Part shown: piece after piece, positions 25,636-38,983 of the stretch
Numbering within the stretch: the first letter of the stretch is position 1
Layout: each line of letters starts with the position of its first letter
From: Marsupella aquatica
Lineage: Eukaryota; Marchantiophyta
DNA length: 64,000 nt
Assembly (NCBI GenBank): GCA_973895155.1
Contig: OZ316899.1
Location: 3,658,001-3,722,000 of the forward strand
Direction of reading: 5' to 3'
The notes under the pieces: model-generated
The model's database searches: none
Told to the model about the DNA's origin: nothing
What the model saw: the letters and a program-made list of their open reading frames with translations, nothing else
Made by a program: the position numbers and the translations under genes

Positions 25636-28600
25636 CGTGCAACGCACAGGCATTGGGCTAGTCATATATAACATTGATACCATACTCTTTTCTATGCACA
25701 ACCCTCTTTCTATATGCACATATGTTATGGTGGCCATAAAGCGCCTTTTTTAATGTAAATAGAAATCATGACAAAAAGCATACATGCCTTAAATCATTTG
25801 ACATACATCATGGTCATGAGTTTTCCAGTCCACATGATGACTATGGAGTTGCTGTCTAGAGGCTTCACTCCCAACTCTAGCTTGTACTTGGCGCTTTATA
25901 AGTAAGATGCATTCTATCAAAATACCTATCCCTAGAATGTCCTTTTACTAACTAATAAAAAAATGGGTTCCAAGTTTACGGTTGGTTTTTAGCACCGTCG
26001 TACCCGAACACACCATTTGAAATAAATTTCTGCCAAGGTGCCCTGTAGCCTGCCCGCACCTGTCCAAGATAAAAATTGGGAATAAAGTTTGACATTTAAC
26101 TAATATAACTAAAATAGAATTTTTGGACTGTAAGATGTGGTGGCCGATATCTCTCGTTCTCCAATTTTCTTTGGAGAAAAAAATATATTGTGTTTTGAAG
26201 CGTCGGATTATTATTGTTGCAGTAGTGAATAATCGATTAAGGACAAAAATCAATAAGGCTAATCAATGCTACTTAGCAATGATTAGCCCGTGCGTACGCC
26301 CCTGCTGCCCGCTGTAACCGACAATCTTATTAGGCTAAATACCATATGCGAACAGCAATGGTCATCACTGGGTTAGGGACTCGATGGTAGAGCGTCTGAG
26401 TGGGAAGCGACACGTCTAGGGGGTCAAATCCTGGCAAGGCATGATCCTTTTAACAATCACCCCACCCAAAATTGGGGTTCATTCAAACACTAGTGACACT
26501 TAGAAAAATAGTGTCACCATTGGCGACAAACACGGGCAGCGGGCAGGGAATGTGGGCAGTCTGGTATGGGAGGCTCTTTATGAGCCTCAAGATTGCTTTT
26601 TGTGGTGAATGGCAATCGTTGCCTTGGCTGGACCCTCCCTCCGAAGGCCTCTGCACCCTAAAAAGCCACAACTCACCCTTCCTCCGAGCATGGCCCTGAC
26701 AACCAGCACGCCCCACGTTTGGATTTTGGGACTCCGCCTCAAAGCCCGACTCCTGCCGCCATGCCTCGACCACGCCTCAGCAGTGCCCAGCATCCCTCGC
26801 CCTGCCCCTTGCTTTCCCTCTTTGGCTCCACGTGCTCCTCATCGCACCGTTGCCTGGACACTACAATATCCCACGCCCATCGACAAGGGAGGGAGCGACA
26901 AGACCGCGCTCCCCACCACGGCGCCACACACCTATGAAGAGGGAGGGAGGCTTAATTTAATATTATTATTAGGGTGGGAGAGGTCACCACGCAGGACGGC
27001 CCTGTGCTGGCAACCGTGAGCTGCCTCACACGACCCCTATGTATAGGGTAATGACGGGTTGGTCTTGGGTTACTGGTCTGTAACCCTGTGACCGAAAAGT
27101 GAGGAAATACTGACCGGCGGCAGCCGGGAAGTTTTTCTGAGCTTTGTGGGAACAGGTTTCAGATAGTAACCCCAGCCCAAGCTGTCATTATCATAGATAA
27201 TATCTGTCCGGAAAAAAGATTACCGAGAACATTTTCCGGGCAGAGGGTTATGGAAATGGTGGCACCTAGTAGAAAAGGTTACACACCGGTAACCTTGCTT
27301 CCTGACAGGAATTACAAAGGAGGGAATGACAAGCAAGGGAGAGACCAAGGAGACTGAGAATCAGCATGGATGGGAGAGACAATCAACGACAAGGGAGCCA
27401 TGATGGAGAGACGATCAACGACAAAGGAGCAACGAGGGAGAGGGAGCGGGGACATCCTCCCATACACAGACCCAAAACCCTACTTCCAGAGACAGCCCAC
27501 ACTCCCAGAACCTGAGATATTGGGGTGAAAATAGGGTTTAGGTTTAAACCCTAAACTGTTAACCCCCGGGGTTCCATCCCTGACCCCTCTTTGCCCGGGT
27601 TCCAACTCCCCGACTCGATTGTACTTCCCACCCAATTTAAGAACTCAAACATGCATGGATTGAGGTTCAAGTAGTATATATATATATATATGAGGGGACC
27701 TCCCCCTCTCAAACATCCAAGGTGACATAGTGTTGGAGAGTAAAGAAGGAAGTCCATTCGCCTCCGTCGTCCTCAAAACGTCAACTCATAAGGATCCCGG
27801 ATAGTGCAGCGGCCTCAGTTGCAACCTCTCATGGCATCATACCATGGCACCATTCACCCTGCTGGTATTCGTTCCCAACTCAACCCATGCCCTGCTCACC
27901 ACCACACACCCCCTAGTTTTCAGGCGGGTTTCTCTTTAGTCTTTGTGCAGACACCCTCAACTCTAAAGACGCACTTGAGGGAGAGTTTACTGTCCACTAA
28001 CTGAAAAACCGCGACCGTGTATACCTTAAACCTAAGTAAGCGGACTTTGTCCCTAAATTTAATTTTGACCCAGGCTATGCGGCTCTTGTGTAGAGCCTCT
28101 ATTTTGTGCGGCCCGGTACTTACGGACTGATCCAAATACTCGTAAAAAGCATACCCAACAGTTTTTGTGTTTGGTGGTTTTAGTCCAAAGAGCACAGTGC
28201 AGCAAAATGCCATCGGTGCACCCATGTTGAGAAGCAGCTTATCCACTCGGCCAGGCAATGCTACCAAGCAAAGTGACTTTGCAATGGTGGGCAGTTATAA
28301 TCACTCACGCCATCCACCGACAAAAGATTAAAGCATTTTTAGCGTCAACTGCCAATAAGGTCAGTTACCGTCCAGCGTCGGCGTCAGCAGGAGACGCACA
28401 ACACCACACACCACCCCGGGTGCTCAGGTACCACTTGCAGAACCACCATGAACAACCTAAAACCACCTTCATGTACATGCCCGATGAGTGGTGCAAAAGG
28501 GTTGTGTTCAAGGTAGATAACCCACCAATCCTTGGTTGTTCTTTGTGAATGCGTAGTCGATGCAAGATGGTGCCAATAAGCTCACTTGTGGGTCGACTAC

Positions 28601-28739
28601 GTTAGTGAAATGCTGTGACATGAATTTCAAGGACAAAAAATGGGAGGCAATCGGTATTTGACAACAAGTTGGAGATGAGTTTAGAGAATTGCAAACCCCG
28701 CGTGGGTTATATGACAAAGCAGATGACTGATGAGTTGGC
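25636..28739. other. Intergenic stretch without a recognisable gene
   Basis: Mixed composition, with a GC-richer part at about 26600-26950 where open frames exist on both strands but lack domain or codon-use signals. A short (TA)n run lies at 27674-27692. TTTAGGG-like tracts occur near 27530-27555. Frames at 28258-28548 show no recognisable motif. It is probably old transposon debris. Confidence 0.5.
26368..26442 (+). other. tRNA-like segment with A-box and B-box resemblance (possible SINE head or tRNA relic)
   Basis: The sequence GATGGTAGAGCG resembles a tRNA D-arm/A-box (CTC-GATGGTA-GAG can form a D stem) and GGTCAAATCC about 45 bases on resembles the T-arm/B-box. The anticodon stem and acceptor ends do not pair convincingly, so it is not called as a tRNA gene. 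A decayed tRNA or the head of a tRNA-derived SINE fits best. Confidence 0.3.
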
Positions 28740-30600
28740 ATTGGAGAAAATGGAGCTGGACGTACCAACGGGTGAAGGAGCGAGAGTTGATCACCATTCA
28801 GCTAGCTGCAACGAAGAAAGGGGACGTTGTAGCTTTAATTAGGGTGAAAGGGAGAGCATGGCAAGGATGGAGATGTTGGAGTAGGAACAAAAGTTCCATT
28901 GGGATGAAGTTCAAGACAAAGGACTCCGCGAGCAGCTGGTGGAGAAGAGTGCTTACATTTAATTGCCACGCTCGCGGAGAGTGCAGAGATGAGATAAAGA
29001 AAGGGATAAGTAATTGAGGGAAGTACATAGCTGAGAAAGAACTGGTCCAGCAATATGATTAAATTAATATGTTTGGTACAAAGCTTGGGATATTCCAAGT
29101 ACAGGAGTTGACTAAGGGAGGAGGCTACCACTGCTGCCAAGATACTAGCAGAAGCGTTGAAAGAGCCGATCAACATAACCAAATAAGTCCAACTGGCGAG
29201 CATCTATTCCTAGTAGATCAGTCCAGCGGGTGGGTGTTTGGATGACGATCAATTGAAGCGGATGAGGCAAGGGGTTGGAGACCCTGCACATCATTTTGTT
29301 GGGTGTAGGAATTAACAACAAATGCGCCATTTAACCAGAAAATCTCGACCAGGTTATGTACATAACGACAATGCGGCACGACATGTACGTGGTCTTCAGT
29401 CCTTTCATTTTTACACTACCCACATATATCGCAGTATCCTGCTGTGGGTGGATGAGTTTTGTACATCTACCAGTCCTCCCCCACGCTAATTAGTCATGAA
29501 GCTTGGGAGTATTTTGACAAATTGAAAAGGGATCAATCCTGTCGCTGGTTGTAGCTTGCCATGGATCGAAGAGCTCACACGAACCAACAAGTTCCCCTTC
29601 AATCCGGAGGACGTAGAAAATTACGTGTGGGAGAAGATTGAGAGCCTTCTGGGAGGTCGTGACTTTGACGTGCCGACAATGCAATTAGATGGTTAGAAGC
29701 TAGTGTACATAATTTTAGAGTGTTGGGAAGTGATTTTGGCCCAGCTTGCTAGCCTTGTTGTATGTCAACAATACGGTCGCCTCCCCATGATTTCTCTATA
29801 TTTGTTCCAAGTTCCATCCGGTGATAAGTACATGGCATATATATAACAATCAAGAAAGACGTACCAACATTTGGGGTATTAATTGATATGGCACCACAAT
29901 CCTGGGACTAGAGTACACACGCCCAGGCTAGACACGATGCAGACCATCTTGCCCTTAAGCTTCCTTGATGAAATATGGCAGTGTGTTAGGGATGTCCACA
30001 TATATGCGGCATTGGTGTTACTTAGTATAATGCCAAAGGACCCTCGATCACCACATGAAATGCTACTGTTATTTATGCGTGCACATTGGTACAAACAGTG
30101 GACAGATCAGGAAGGGTCGCCAAAGTGGATGTAGGCATGGATGGGGAGAGATGAATTAGGGCCGGGTTAATTATGCACAAGACTTAATTTCAGTCAGGCT
30201 GGACATTTGCTACCAAGCTTTACAGTTTGCTAATCTTGGCATAAGTTTCCAAACCCAATGCTCAGATGGGAAAGTGAGCCCCAACATTAACCAAGGCGCA
30301 CCTCTACCCCCGCACCCCCCCCCCCCCAACTGCAACACCATTCATATATGATGAAATGCAGATTGAACAAGAATGAGAAGCAGAGACTTTTGAGGAATAT
30401 TGGGAAGGAGATGTTCTTGGTGCAGGAGAAACCCCGGGTGAAATTAAACAAACAAGAGACGCCTTTGTCAGCAAAACGCATGGAGACGTTGCAGGTGGGC
30501 GCGCGCAGTTGCATGAATTCATAATTAATGCAATGAACATGAAGTTGGCTTTAATGAAGCTTTTGCAACGCAATTTGGTCTCCCATTGATTGAGGCAATC
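28740..30600 (+). pseudogene. Decayed coding sequence, function unknown; shares a block with the gene at 45.1-45.3 kb
   Basis: No open frame survives, but protein-like runs can be read on the plus strand between stops: a coiled piece (MARMEMLE, KFHWDEVQDKGLREQLVEKS) at about 28855-28960, a helical piece (EEATTAAKILAEALKEPINI) at about 29120-29180, CLDDDQLKRMRQGVGD near 29235, MYITTMRHDMYVVFSPFIF near 29355, LPWIEELTRTNKFPFNPEDV near 29555 and DAFVSKTHGDVAGGRAQLHE near 30460. The stretch 29195-29340 is nearly identical to the complement of 45117-45275, so this is a damaged relative, in opposite orientation, of the gene interrupted by the CACTA element. Beyond that block the two copies differ. 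I do not recognise the family. Confidence 0.5.
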
Positions 30601-33270
30601 GAGCGTACAATAGTAGAGACAACTGACTACACTTTAAAAACAAAAGTTTAGTAGAATTCTTGGAGAGGTAAGGAGTAGGTACATTTGTGAAAGTCTGGAT
30701 TACCAGTAAATTCACCGTAATCCCTCTTTCATAATCGATCCTTACTTGTTGAATAGCTAACGAGGGTTGTGTTTGGAGACATCCTGTTTGGACAGTTTAG
30801 TCAGTGACGGTGACACTAGCTAGGATGAGGATACCAACGAGTATGCATGCATAGATTGGGAAGTTGTTTGTCCCAAGATTCTGGTGTTTTATTTTTTCCA
30901 CCAATATATTGTTGGTAACCCTTTGCGTTTTTGGAGAGCCTAACGACTGGGTTGTCTGTGTGAGATTTAGGAGTTCACTGACTATCTGCATTTTGTCATA
31001 AAAAGGCTCATAGCATAACCTGGGCGCATAAGGTGTGCCCTCAAAAAAGGCAAGTTAAAGTATCATAGAGTAGTAGAATTGCATCCTCATAGCCAAACAT
31101 GACATTCATGCATCAAGGGAGAAATCTAGTCTGGACAAAGTGTCCAGGCCAGCTTGGGTTGGTTGCTCCCTGTGCTCCACCCCAACGATAGCAGTGGGAA
31201 AAGTTTTAGGCCGGGAGAAGTGACTAGATGACATTGATTAATGAACATGAAAAATAATGAATGTAATCAAATTGCATCAGGAATGGGAGTGTAATCGGAA
31301 GCCCCTTTAATTTCTCAAACAATTGAGATCCTTAATTCTTTGTTAAGCAGGTTGTTTAAGTTCCCCCCCCCCCCCCCCCATCCCTAAATAGAATTGAAGG
31401 ATTTAAGGAGACTCTGAATGTCTTGGATGTACATTCATTGAAGATGAAGCTGAGGAAGTTCATTTAGGCACGCGAGGGACATTGACAAGTACCAAAACAT
31501 CCCCAAGAGGTAGTACGTAGAATCTTGGAGTACACATGGAGCGCATGTAATGTGTGCGTCATAACAAAACTAATATATCGGTCAATTCCCGCATGTACTT
31601 GAACCATATATGGGGAGCCAGTAATAGCAGCCAAACAAGTAGATTCCCCTCAATTGCTTGGTATCATATCACACCAATGATATGCAATTATTAGACGTTG
31701 CCATTGCGACTGTAATCATTCTCGATAAGTTGGGAGCAACTTAACAGGGCCGATTAATATCATTTAGGGTTTAGAGTACAGGACCCTAAAGCAAACCAAT
31801 AATAAAACGTACCATTCACACCGTAGGCCACCAAAGGGCTCGAGCACCAAAATACCCTGACATGACGGAAACTAGAAGCTCATGATGCAAGATGAAGTGC
31901 AGTATGTGATGTAGTGATAGGTGATGCATGCTCCAGATGGATTTGTCATCGTTGGAGAAGCGTTTTTCAATAATTAATAGTAAACTAGTTTTCAGTGTGA
32001 ACGTACCGTCCTCATGCAAAATTCAGATTAGCAACTTTGAATCGAGGAACATATATGTGTAATGTAGTCCAGCCATAGTCCATGCATGCCCTGATTTATT
32101 TGAATCCACGAACATATATGTGTAATGTAGTCCAGCCATAGTCTATGCCCTATGATTGATAACACAAATATAGCAATCGCTCCACCAAGTACACTGTTCT
32201 CTCGGCGATGATAAGGGGCAAGCCTGTTAATGAGTTGACCAACCCTTATCAGCAAGAGACTATGGAAATTGGTCGCAGCAAAACTCCAACCTGTTATGAA
32301 TGTCACAAGTTGGATTTAAATTGTGCTGGTGTGGTTTTTGTGCATGGATAGCATTCCAATATATAAAAAAGCATCGCCCTTAAACGGTAAACAAGAAACC
32401 AAATTGGGGATGACACAAATCATTGTCGGATAAAACAATGGAATATATATATGTGTTGATGAAGAAGATCAAGGTGAGTTGTAGGGTGTCGCGGACATAG
32501 TAATATAGAAATATGTACTGAAAAAAAACATGCAGCTTAGGAGCTACATGGAAAAATCTTGGCCAATTCACCTTGACAAAAGATCCCTTGCATTGTCGGG
32601 TTTAGCTAGGGGTACATGTTCATAAAATGGTTTAACAAACATCGTTATTTTCTTCAATGGAATGAAAATACCGGTCACATTTCCAAACACACATGGAAAC
32701 ACTGCCAATTGAACTAATTAACTTGCTAGAACGCCTACAGTTTGACGATTGAATATTGGAGGCTGCAATAACTAGTGCAATGAAGTCGACAACACTGAAG
32801 AAGTTGTGGCTGTCACCCATTCCTTTCAGGGTTTAGGGGCAGTGCTCACCACGTAAAGAATAATATTGATAGCCAGCTCAGACAAATACCATCAGCAGCC
32901 GTGATCTGAGGACAATTACCCTCCTCAGAACTACTACAATATCAGTGAATTCATTAATTCTGGAAATTCTTTTTTCCAAAGTGGCTTGGTAAAAATTCCA
33001 AATTAAATAAATACATTATCCAACAACCTTAAATGAAGTTTCCAAAACTTGGAACTGGAATTTCTAGAACACTCTTTCAAGTTTTCTAAACACCAGTTGA
33101 AATTTCCAAATCCATGTAAAATACATTTTTGGCATACGAATTTGGTGGAGAATAGTCACATGAGTAATGTCACATTTTCATTGTCAGCCACTAACGGGAA
33201 CCATACAGAAGTCCATAACAATTGTTTACTTGTAATAGGCCTCCCCTCAATGTTACAAGTCTCCAAATTT
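30601..33270. other. AT-rich intergenic stretch without a recognisable gene
   Basis: No domain is readable on either strand. Contains a 17-base C run (31363-31379), a duplicated 39-bp segment (32047-32148) and a zone at about 32960-33130 with repeated TTTCCAAA/AATTCCAAA words. A similar TTTCCAAA-rich zone occurs at about 59250-59450. A 13-base C run lies just upstream, at 30315-30327. Confidence 0.5.
32047..32148 (+). repeat. Direct duplication of about 39 bp
   Basis: GAACATATATGTGTAATGTA and the bases that follow are present at 32047-32085 and again at 32110-32148, with one or two differences. The spacer is 24 bp. No transposon ends are visible; probably a local duplication. Confidence 0.85.
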
Positions 33271-35138
33271 TTAAATAACGATCATTGAATGTGTGTTGCT
33301 ACAAAACATATTTGAGCAAGTAAGTCTACTTCCTGACTTATCAACCTTTCTATCTCGGTTGCAAGCGTCTTTAGGATACAAGTTTTTAAACTTAGAAGTA
33401 CAGTCCCTAGTTTTTAGGACTTCCCAAACAAATTGCCGCTTATTTTGCAAATATGGGCCGGAATAACCATCTCCAAGTAGACCTTTAGCAATTGAATTGA
33501 TGTCACGGTCACTCATATCCTGCACCGGTGGCAAACTTTGCACGGTATGCTTCACTTCCCAGGAAATCTCGTTTGCCGTGTGATCAAGGATAGTGAAATT
33601 ATCGACGATGCCAGCAACACGGTGCCCCCAGGCTTGAGTGAGTCCTGCAAAGATATCACCATGCCTCCTTTGGGCTTCACCCGTATTGTAGGCGGACCAT
33701 TTTGGGTAGTTAACATTCAGAAAGTGTCTTACATCAAAAGCATTGTGCATTCTTTGAAGAAGTGGAAGCAATATCTCCATCAGAAAAGTGTCGCCTCCCA
33801 TGTTGTGAACAAATGGAACTAGAAACAACGTGTTAACATTTGGATTCACGAAACACTTTAGAGGAGAGTCATCGATGAGAACAGTATTTGTCGGACCATA
33901 TCTATTGCCAAAACGATCCCAAACAGTTTGGATTTCCTTGAGAAGTATGTTTGCCTTCCCATCCGTAATATCTAACCTAAAAAAGCCAGTGTCAAACGTT
34001 TCTTCTTGGGTGAATACAAACTTGAATTGCTTTCATTCAGCATCATTGAAAACAAGATCCATCATTTCATTTGTTCTCGGCCTTCCTGCGCCGTAGAATC
34101 CGACATCTTGGAAATCCTCCACAAAGTGAATTCCCGGAATGTTGTCGAAAGAAGCAATTGACGGCACCCGGAATGTTGTCCATGTCAACTGTTTTGCTTC
34201 TTTCGATTTTCCTGTCATTTGTCCGGTTGAATCCAAAAGATTACCCTTGAGCCAATTATTGCAAACCTCTCTCAATAAAGAGTAGAGCTTCTCGGGAGCA
34301 AACAAAATCCAATTGTACTCGCTGATGCTATTCACCTTTAATGTAACTTTCGCAAGTGTTTCATACTCCTGGGAGGAAAGACCAAACAACTCAAAGTTAG
34401 CCCAAAATACTGGAAAGGCTCTACACGACTCTCGCGTAGAAAGGAGAGAAGGACAAAGTGTCTGAATTTTGTTCACAACTCTCATGGAGAACCTACCTGA
34501 AATTCTGGAGATTTCCGACCCGATGGAAGTGGACGAGCTGGTCGCCCCATATCATTGTATTGCATTCTTGCATGTTTCACTTGATCAATAAATGGAGATG
34601 AAAACCGATGTGCCTCCGCCTGAAGGTTGTTCGCGTGTGAAATTTCCACAAGAACTTTCACCGGAGTTGACCCTTTGAGAATTTGCGCTCGACGATATTT
34701 GAGTAAATTGGCTGTTTGCATGAGAGATGGTTGGGTCTTTGAACTTCGGATAATTTTCTTGGCGGCCATTGTGGAATGCTGACCACTGATGGTAAAGAAC
34801 TTGAATTCCGCAAGCTTCTTGGTGTCAATATCCTTTCCCACAAGGTCAATTAAACTCGGTACTCCGTCGATCATCTTGTAAGGAACCAAATCTGCAGGTA
34901 AAGATTCTTGCCCTGCATTTGTCATCATCAGTTGCGCAAGATGGTTGACATGCTCCTCATTGAGGAGTCTCTCATTCATCTTTGCAGGAGGGGGATGGAT
35001 GTTTTCAACCGAGATAGAAAAAAATTTGGATATCCCGAAACAATACCAAGACTTATTCAACTCCAATGTTTTTTCTGCAATCTCCAATCGAGCACGGTCG
35101 ACAACTAGCTTTGTGGAACTAAGGTTCTCGTCAATATC
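33271..35138 (-). pseudogene. ParB-like / FCP1-like (HAD phosphatase) protein gene, 3' part after CACTA insertion
   Basis: This is the downstream part of a minus-strand gene whose upstream part lies at 44992-45275, on the other side of the CACTA element. The frame enters at the target duplication (GAT) and reads IDENLSSTKLVVDRARLEIA. At about 34740-34805 FTISGQHSTMAAKKII resembles the ParB/sulfiredoxin-like nucleotide-binding motif (GQHR..AA). The exon may end at CAG/GTAGGT near 34492. The next open piece (34485-34033) contains VGFYGAGRPRTNEMMDLVF, and after a TGA at about 34030 the frame continues into TVLIDDSPLKCF (about 33850-33880), which matches the second acidic motif of FCP1/NLI-type phosphatases, then FLVPF and TFLMEILLPLL. 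The first DxDxT motif of that fold is not seen, so phosphatase activity is doubtful. Function unknown. Confidence 0.6.
34421..34439. repeat. Copy of the CACGAG/CTCGTG palindrome inside the ParB/FCP1-like gene
   Basis: CTACACGACTCTCGCGTAG, an imperfect palindrome of the family found repeatedly at 48.2-57.5 kb. In this gene it lies close to a possible intron end. A sister copy at 50772-50789, in the other gene, is followed by the same GAGCCTT bases on the opposite strand. Confidence 0.6.
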
Positions 35139-35154
35139 CACTAGTACATTTTTG
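35136..35154 (+). repeat. CACTA left terminal inverted repeat with ATC target duplication
   Basis: ATC followed by CACTAGTACATTTTTG. The match to the right end is perfect for 16 bases and then stops. Confidence 0.97.
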
Positions 35155-35690
35155 ACGACTTTCCGATACTCAAAATGCGACTATTTTGTTATGTCCAAAC
35201 CCGAGAGTCTCGGACGTTGTCCGATACAAATACCTTCATAATGTCTGATGTGCACCGCATCGGATTTAGTTAGTCCGATGTGTTCCCTAACGCAACCAAT
35301 ATCCCATATCGGTTACATCGGAACATTTCCAAACTAAATGAATCAGACATTTGACCAGAAAAGTATTGTCAAGGGTCCGATCTTCAGGTTATCGGATACA
35401 ATGTGCGTTAGAGACAACATCGGATATTTTCCGATGTTTATTCCAATGGACATGGTTTTCGTAATAGAATACTATGGACATAAATTGCGTAAGGTAAAGA
35501 ATCAGAAACATTTCCGAAGTGGTCAATATCGGACCCCTCTGTTGGAACATTGGACGAGGGGTCCGATGTTTCCAATATCGGATGTGAGTGTTCCAATAGT
35601 TGTGATATCAGACAATTGCTACAATTGAGCCTTTTGTGCTCCGATGCATATCCGATGCAAGTTTCATCGGATAGACCATTGGACACAGGT
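35155..35690. repeat. CACTA subterminal repeat cluster, left
   Basis: Many copies of TCGGAC, ATCGGAT, TCCGAT and CCGATGT in both orientations, several within the longer context GGGGTCCGAT. In characterised CACTA elements such short subterminal motifs are bound by the TNPA protein and are needed for transposition. Their role here is inferred. Confidence 0.85.
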
Positions 35691-35862
35691 TATCTTGAGG
35701 TTCTTAGTTGAGTGGGGTTGAGAGAAGTATTAGAGATACTTTATGGAATATGTTTTATGCAAGAGTGGACATTGAGAAACAAATATAGTGCCGAGAAATA
35801 TATAATGTCGGGAAAATAAACACAAATATGGTAGGGGGCTAGCTATAGTTGCTACTTACTAG

Positions 35863-38800
35863 CTAAGTGGTGGAGGGGATGTCATCATCTTCCACTACAA
35901 CTACGTTGGGTCTATCCTGGACTATGGATCGTGATTGAGGGATATATGGCATCACAATAGACCAATTTGAGTCATCCGGATAAGGTAGGTAAAAACATTG
36001 CTCAAGGTGATGTGGGAATGCAAACGGATCTGAAGACCTCCAATTTGAGCTGATAACACTTGTCTTCAACCAAGTAAATCCGCATGCATCATCTTCACAT
36101 GTACGATTGTGGCCCACAAGATTCATCTTGAACCATTTGCACTTCAATGCCACTTCCTCCAAAGTAGTATGTGCATGGTACTTCACAATTAGGATCTCCT
36201 CAATCTTTCCATAATGAGCGATAGTGGACCGAATGGGATTCCTGTCCGATGTGTTGCTCTGTGAATCCTGGGTGAACCAACCCATGACCCCACAATCTTG
36301 TGTAGCTGCCCTCTTCTCATCAAGTCGTTCCACACGAAAGTGTCTTCCCTTGGACCACATGGCAGTCCGAGTTGTGACTATAAGTAGTCTGTGGACCATG
36401 AACAAGGGTACGAAGCTTATCAGTCACCTCTGGATAATGCAATACACTCTCCCTTGTACCCACCAAGGCATCCACTTCTAACAAGTTTGACTTCATGTAT
36501 GGGTGAAACTTAGGAAATATCCGTGGTCGTTGACTATTTTGCTTCTCCTCCTCATAAAACGACGTCCACTCCCCTACAACCTCTGGTGAGTTGTACAACA
36601 TAAATGTTGTGAGTTGCAAACGCTCCGCTGAGCTTAAGCTATGTTTGTACAATAAAACATACTCTCTGCTCCAAGATGACGCTCTGCAATGCTACCTTCC
36701 ACCCTAGCGCGATTAGAGACATAGATTTCATCACTCCCATATAACGCTCTACCCAATACATCCATCGACAATGCACTGGGCCTGCAATTGCAACCTCACG
36801 CACTAAATGTATGAGAAAATGAACCTGACCATCAAAAAATGAGGGAGGGAGTGCCTTCTCCAACTTGCACACAACCTCTACTCCAAATGTCTCCATTGCA
36901 GCAGTTTCATCCTCCTGTACCTCCTTCTGACATACCCATCTCAAAAGCTTTCCCAATGACCAAAGGGCATCACAAAGTTCCTCACTACCCAATCCAATAA
37001 TCGCAACTGGAATGACATGTTCTAGTAACCGATGATAATCATGTGTTTTCAAGTAAGATGGCCATTTTGGAGAATCATCCCCCCCAAATGCTTTTCGGAG
37101 ATTTGCGCCATAACCTGTGGGAAACCTCATTGACCCAATACGTCTGCAAAACTCAGTGCGCTCTGCCCTACTCAAAACCCAAGGAGGATGGATGTTGGGG
37201 GGGTCACCAGGGGGGTCCAAAGATGGCCAAAAACCAAGAAGACCATGCATCCCCATCTCCTCACAACTTTCTCTCCAATTGTGGTTCTTTTCCCCATATA
37301 GATGATGAATCAATGATCTGCCCACATTCCCCTCAATGTGCATCGGATCTAACAAGTGATTAATGGGCAACTCTGACCAATATGGCAATTGTGACAATGC
37401 AGACAAATGGGTCATGCCACATCGGAGAATTTGTAATGGATCATCTGGGTCTTGAACTCTTTCCCATACCTCTCTCCAATATGTTGGGACCCTTTCGCTG
37501 AGGTTGAGGACGAGTATCGGGTTGGCCGTCTTCAGTATCATACAAGAAATGATCACTCCTCCAAGGATGGTCTTCTGGAAGATATTTGGTATGGCCAATG
37601 TAAACTATCTTACGCAAAGTACTTGACTTGCGTCTTGCCACACCCTCCAAATCTGGTCCGCACGAAGGGCAAGCTCTATAGCCTGATGTTTGCAATCCAT
37701 AGATATATCCAAACCCTGCGCTTGATCAATACACAACCAGCCAATGAAATTAAGTTAAATGATACAAATTATAACCAAAAAAATTTAATTAATAAGCATG
37801 GTGTAAATAGATAGCAATGGAAATAAGGGTTTAATACCCTACCTGGCAAATCATGCATGGTCCACATAAGAATGGCCTTCATGGTAAATGTGCGGGATAA
37901 ACCTCCAGTGTTGTCACATCCGTCATAACAATCCACCCCACTCCAAAGTTTCAAAAGCTCATCAATCAAGGGTTGCAAGTAAATGTCAATCTTTTTTACT
38001 TGCTTAGGACCAGGGATGATCATTGAGAGTAGTAGATGACCTTTCTTCATGGCCATCCATGGAGGGATATTGTAATTTGTGAGAACTACAGGCCATACTG
38101 AATATGGCTTAGCTTTACCTGCTAATGCAAAAGGACTGATACCATCTGCTGCCAAGCCAAGTCGAACATGTCGCGGGTCAGTTTTGAACTCACCCCATCT
38201 GCCCTCTACAAATCGATTGGCAGGAGAGTCTATCATCATCCGCATCGTACTAGAGTCTGTACCCATATCCAAACGATGTTGTGAGTGCCAGACCATATAC
38301 TCAGCCAACTCTGCACAACGATATTGATGGCGCAATCGAGGGATGAGAGGAAAGTACCGCATAACCTTTTGAGGCACCTTCCCCGTCAACATGTCATCAC
38401 GGAACCGCGGCTTCTCACACATAGGACATATAATTGCATTCTCATGCTCACCCCTGAAAAGAATGCAATCATTCACACATGCATGTATCACTTCATATTT
38501 TAGGCCAATGGACTTCAACACCTGTTTAGCCTCCTTCCAAGAGCTTGGCATGTTGTTGCCTGGTGGTAAAATATGATCATGTAGGGTACGAAAAACATCA
38601 TCCAAAAGTAGGTTGCTTGCCCCATGTCTTTGTTGCACATTCAACAACAACATTATTGCTGAGAGCCGAGATAGCCTACTCCCCTCAAATATGCGAGTAC
38701 GAGCATGACGTTGAGCCTCTTCCCATTCCTTTTGCTGCCCCCTCCTAGAGACATGCGGATGAGTGTTGTTGTCATCCTGGCTACCCATGTCCTCCATACC

Positions 38801-38983
38801 AATGTCCGCATCATCGTCATAGAACTGATCCATGAGCTCATCCATGGCCCTCTCCTCGTCAACATGATCTTCGGTTGGATTGCCCCCCTCATGCTGTACC
38901 TCAGTCTCCTCCCCACGATTGGCCACCATGGCCTCAACAAGGTGTTGCCGCATAGCTCGTGATATTACCCCAATATCAGGCAC
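35863..38983 (-). pseudogene. CACTA transposase (TNP2/TNPD type) with DUF4218 and DUF4216 regions, frameshifted
   Basis: First exon 38983-37843: acidic N-terminus, then VIHACVNDCILFRGEHE and CPMCEKPRF (a zinc-knuckle-like pair) near 38480-38395, and PLIDELLKLWSGVDCYDG, the Transposase_21 signature. A 127-bp intron (37842-37716, GT-AG, phase 1) joins DLPG to FGYIYGLQTSGYRACPSCGP. A frameshift near 37600 leads into the next frame with INHLLDPMHIEGNVGRSLIHHL near 37310, a core TNP2 motif. DUF4218 follows (KALPPSFFDGQVHFLIHLV, PVHCRWMYWVERYMG, about 36870-36730). A further frameshift near 36690 precedes SFYEEEKQNSQRPRIFPKFH and a DUF4216 region (YGKIEEILIVKYHAHTTLEEV; DPFAFPHHLEQCFYLPYPDD) ending at 35863. 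It cuts and pastes the element in active relatives; this copy has at least two frameshifts. Confidence 0.92.

Noticed and set aside
25402-25737. Open minus-strand frame with KDVKxRKDVK repeats
   Set aside because: It is the direct translation of the 17-19 bp minisatellite; frames on both strands are open for the same reason.
26368-26442. tRNA gene
   Set aside because: A- and B-box-like words are present, but the acceptor and anticodon stems do not pair; kept only as a tRNA-like segment.
26483-27019. Overlapping open frames on both strands in a GC-rich patch
   Set aside because: No domain, no clear start context, and frames on both strands are open through composition alone.
31363-31379. Functional C-tract
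   Set aside because: A simple 17-base C run with no paired G run or nearby gene; ordinary slippage, and its length is prone to sequencing error.
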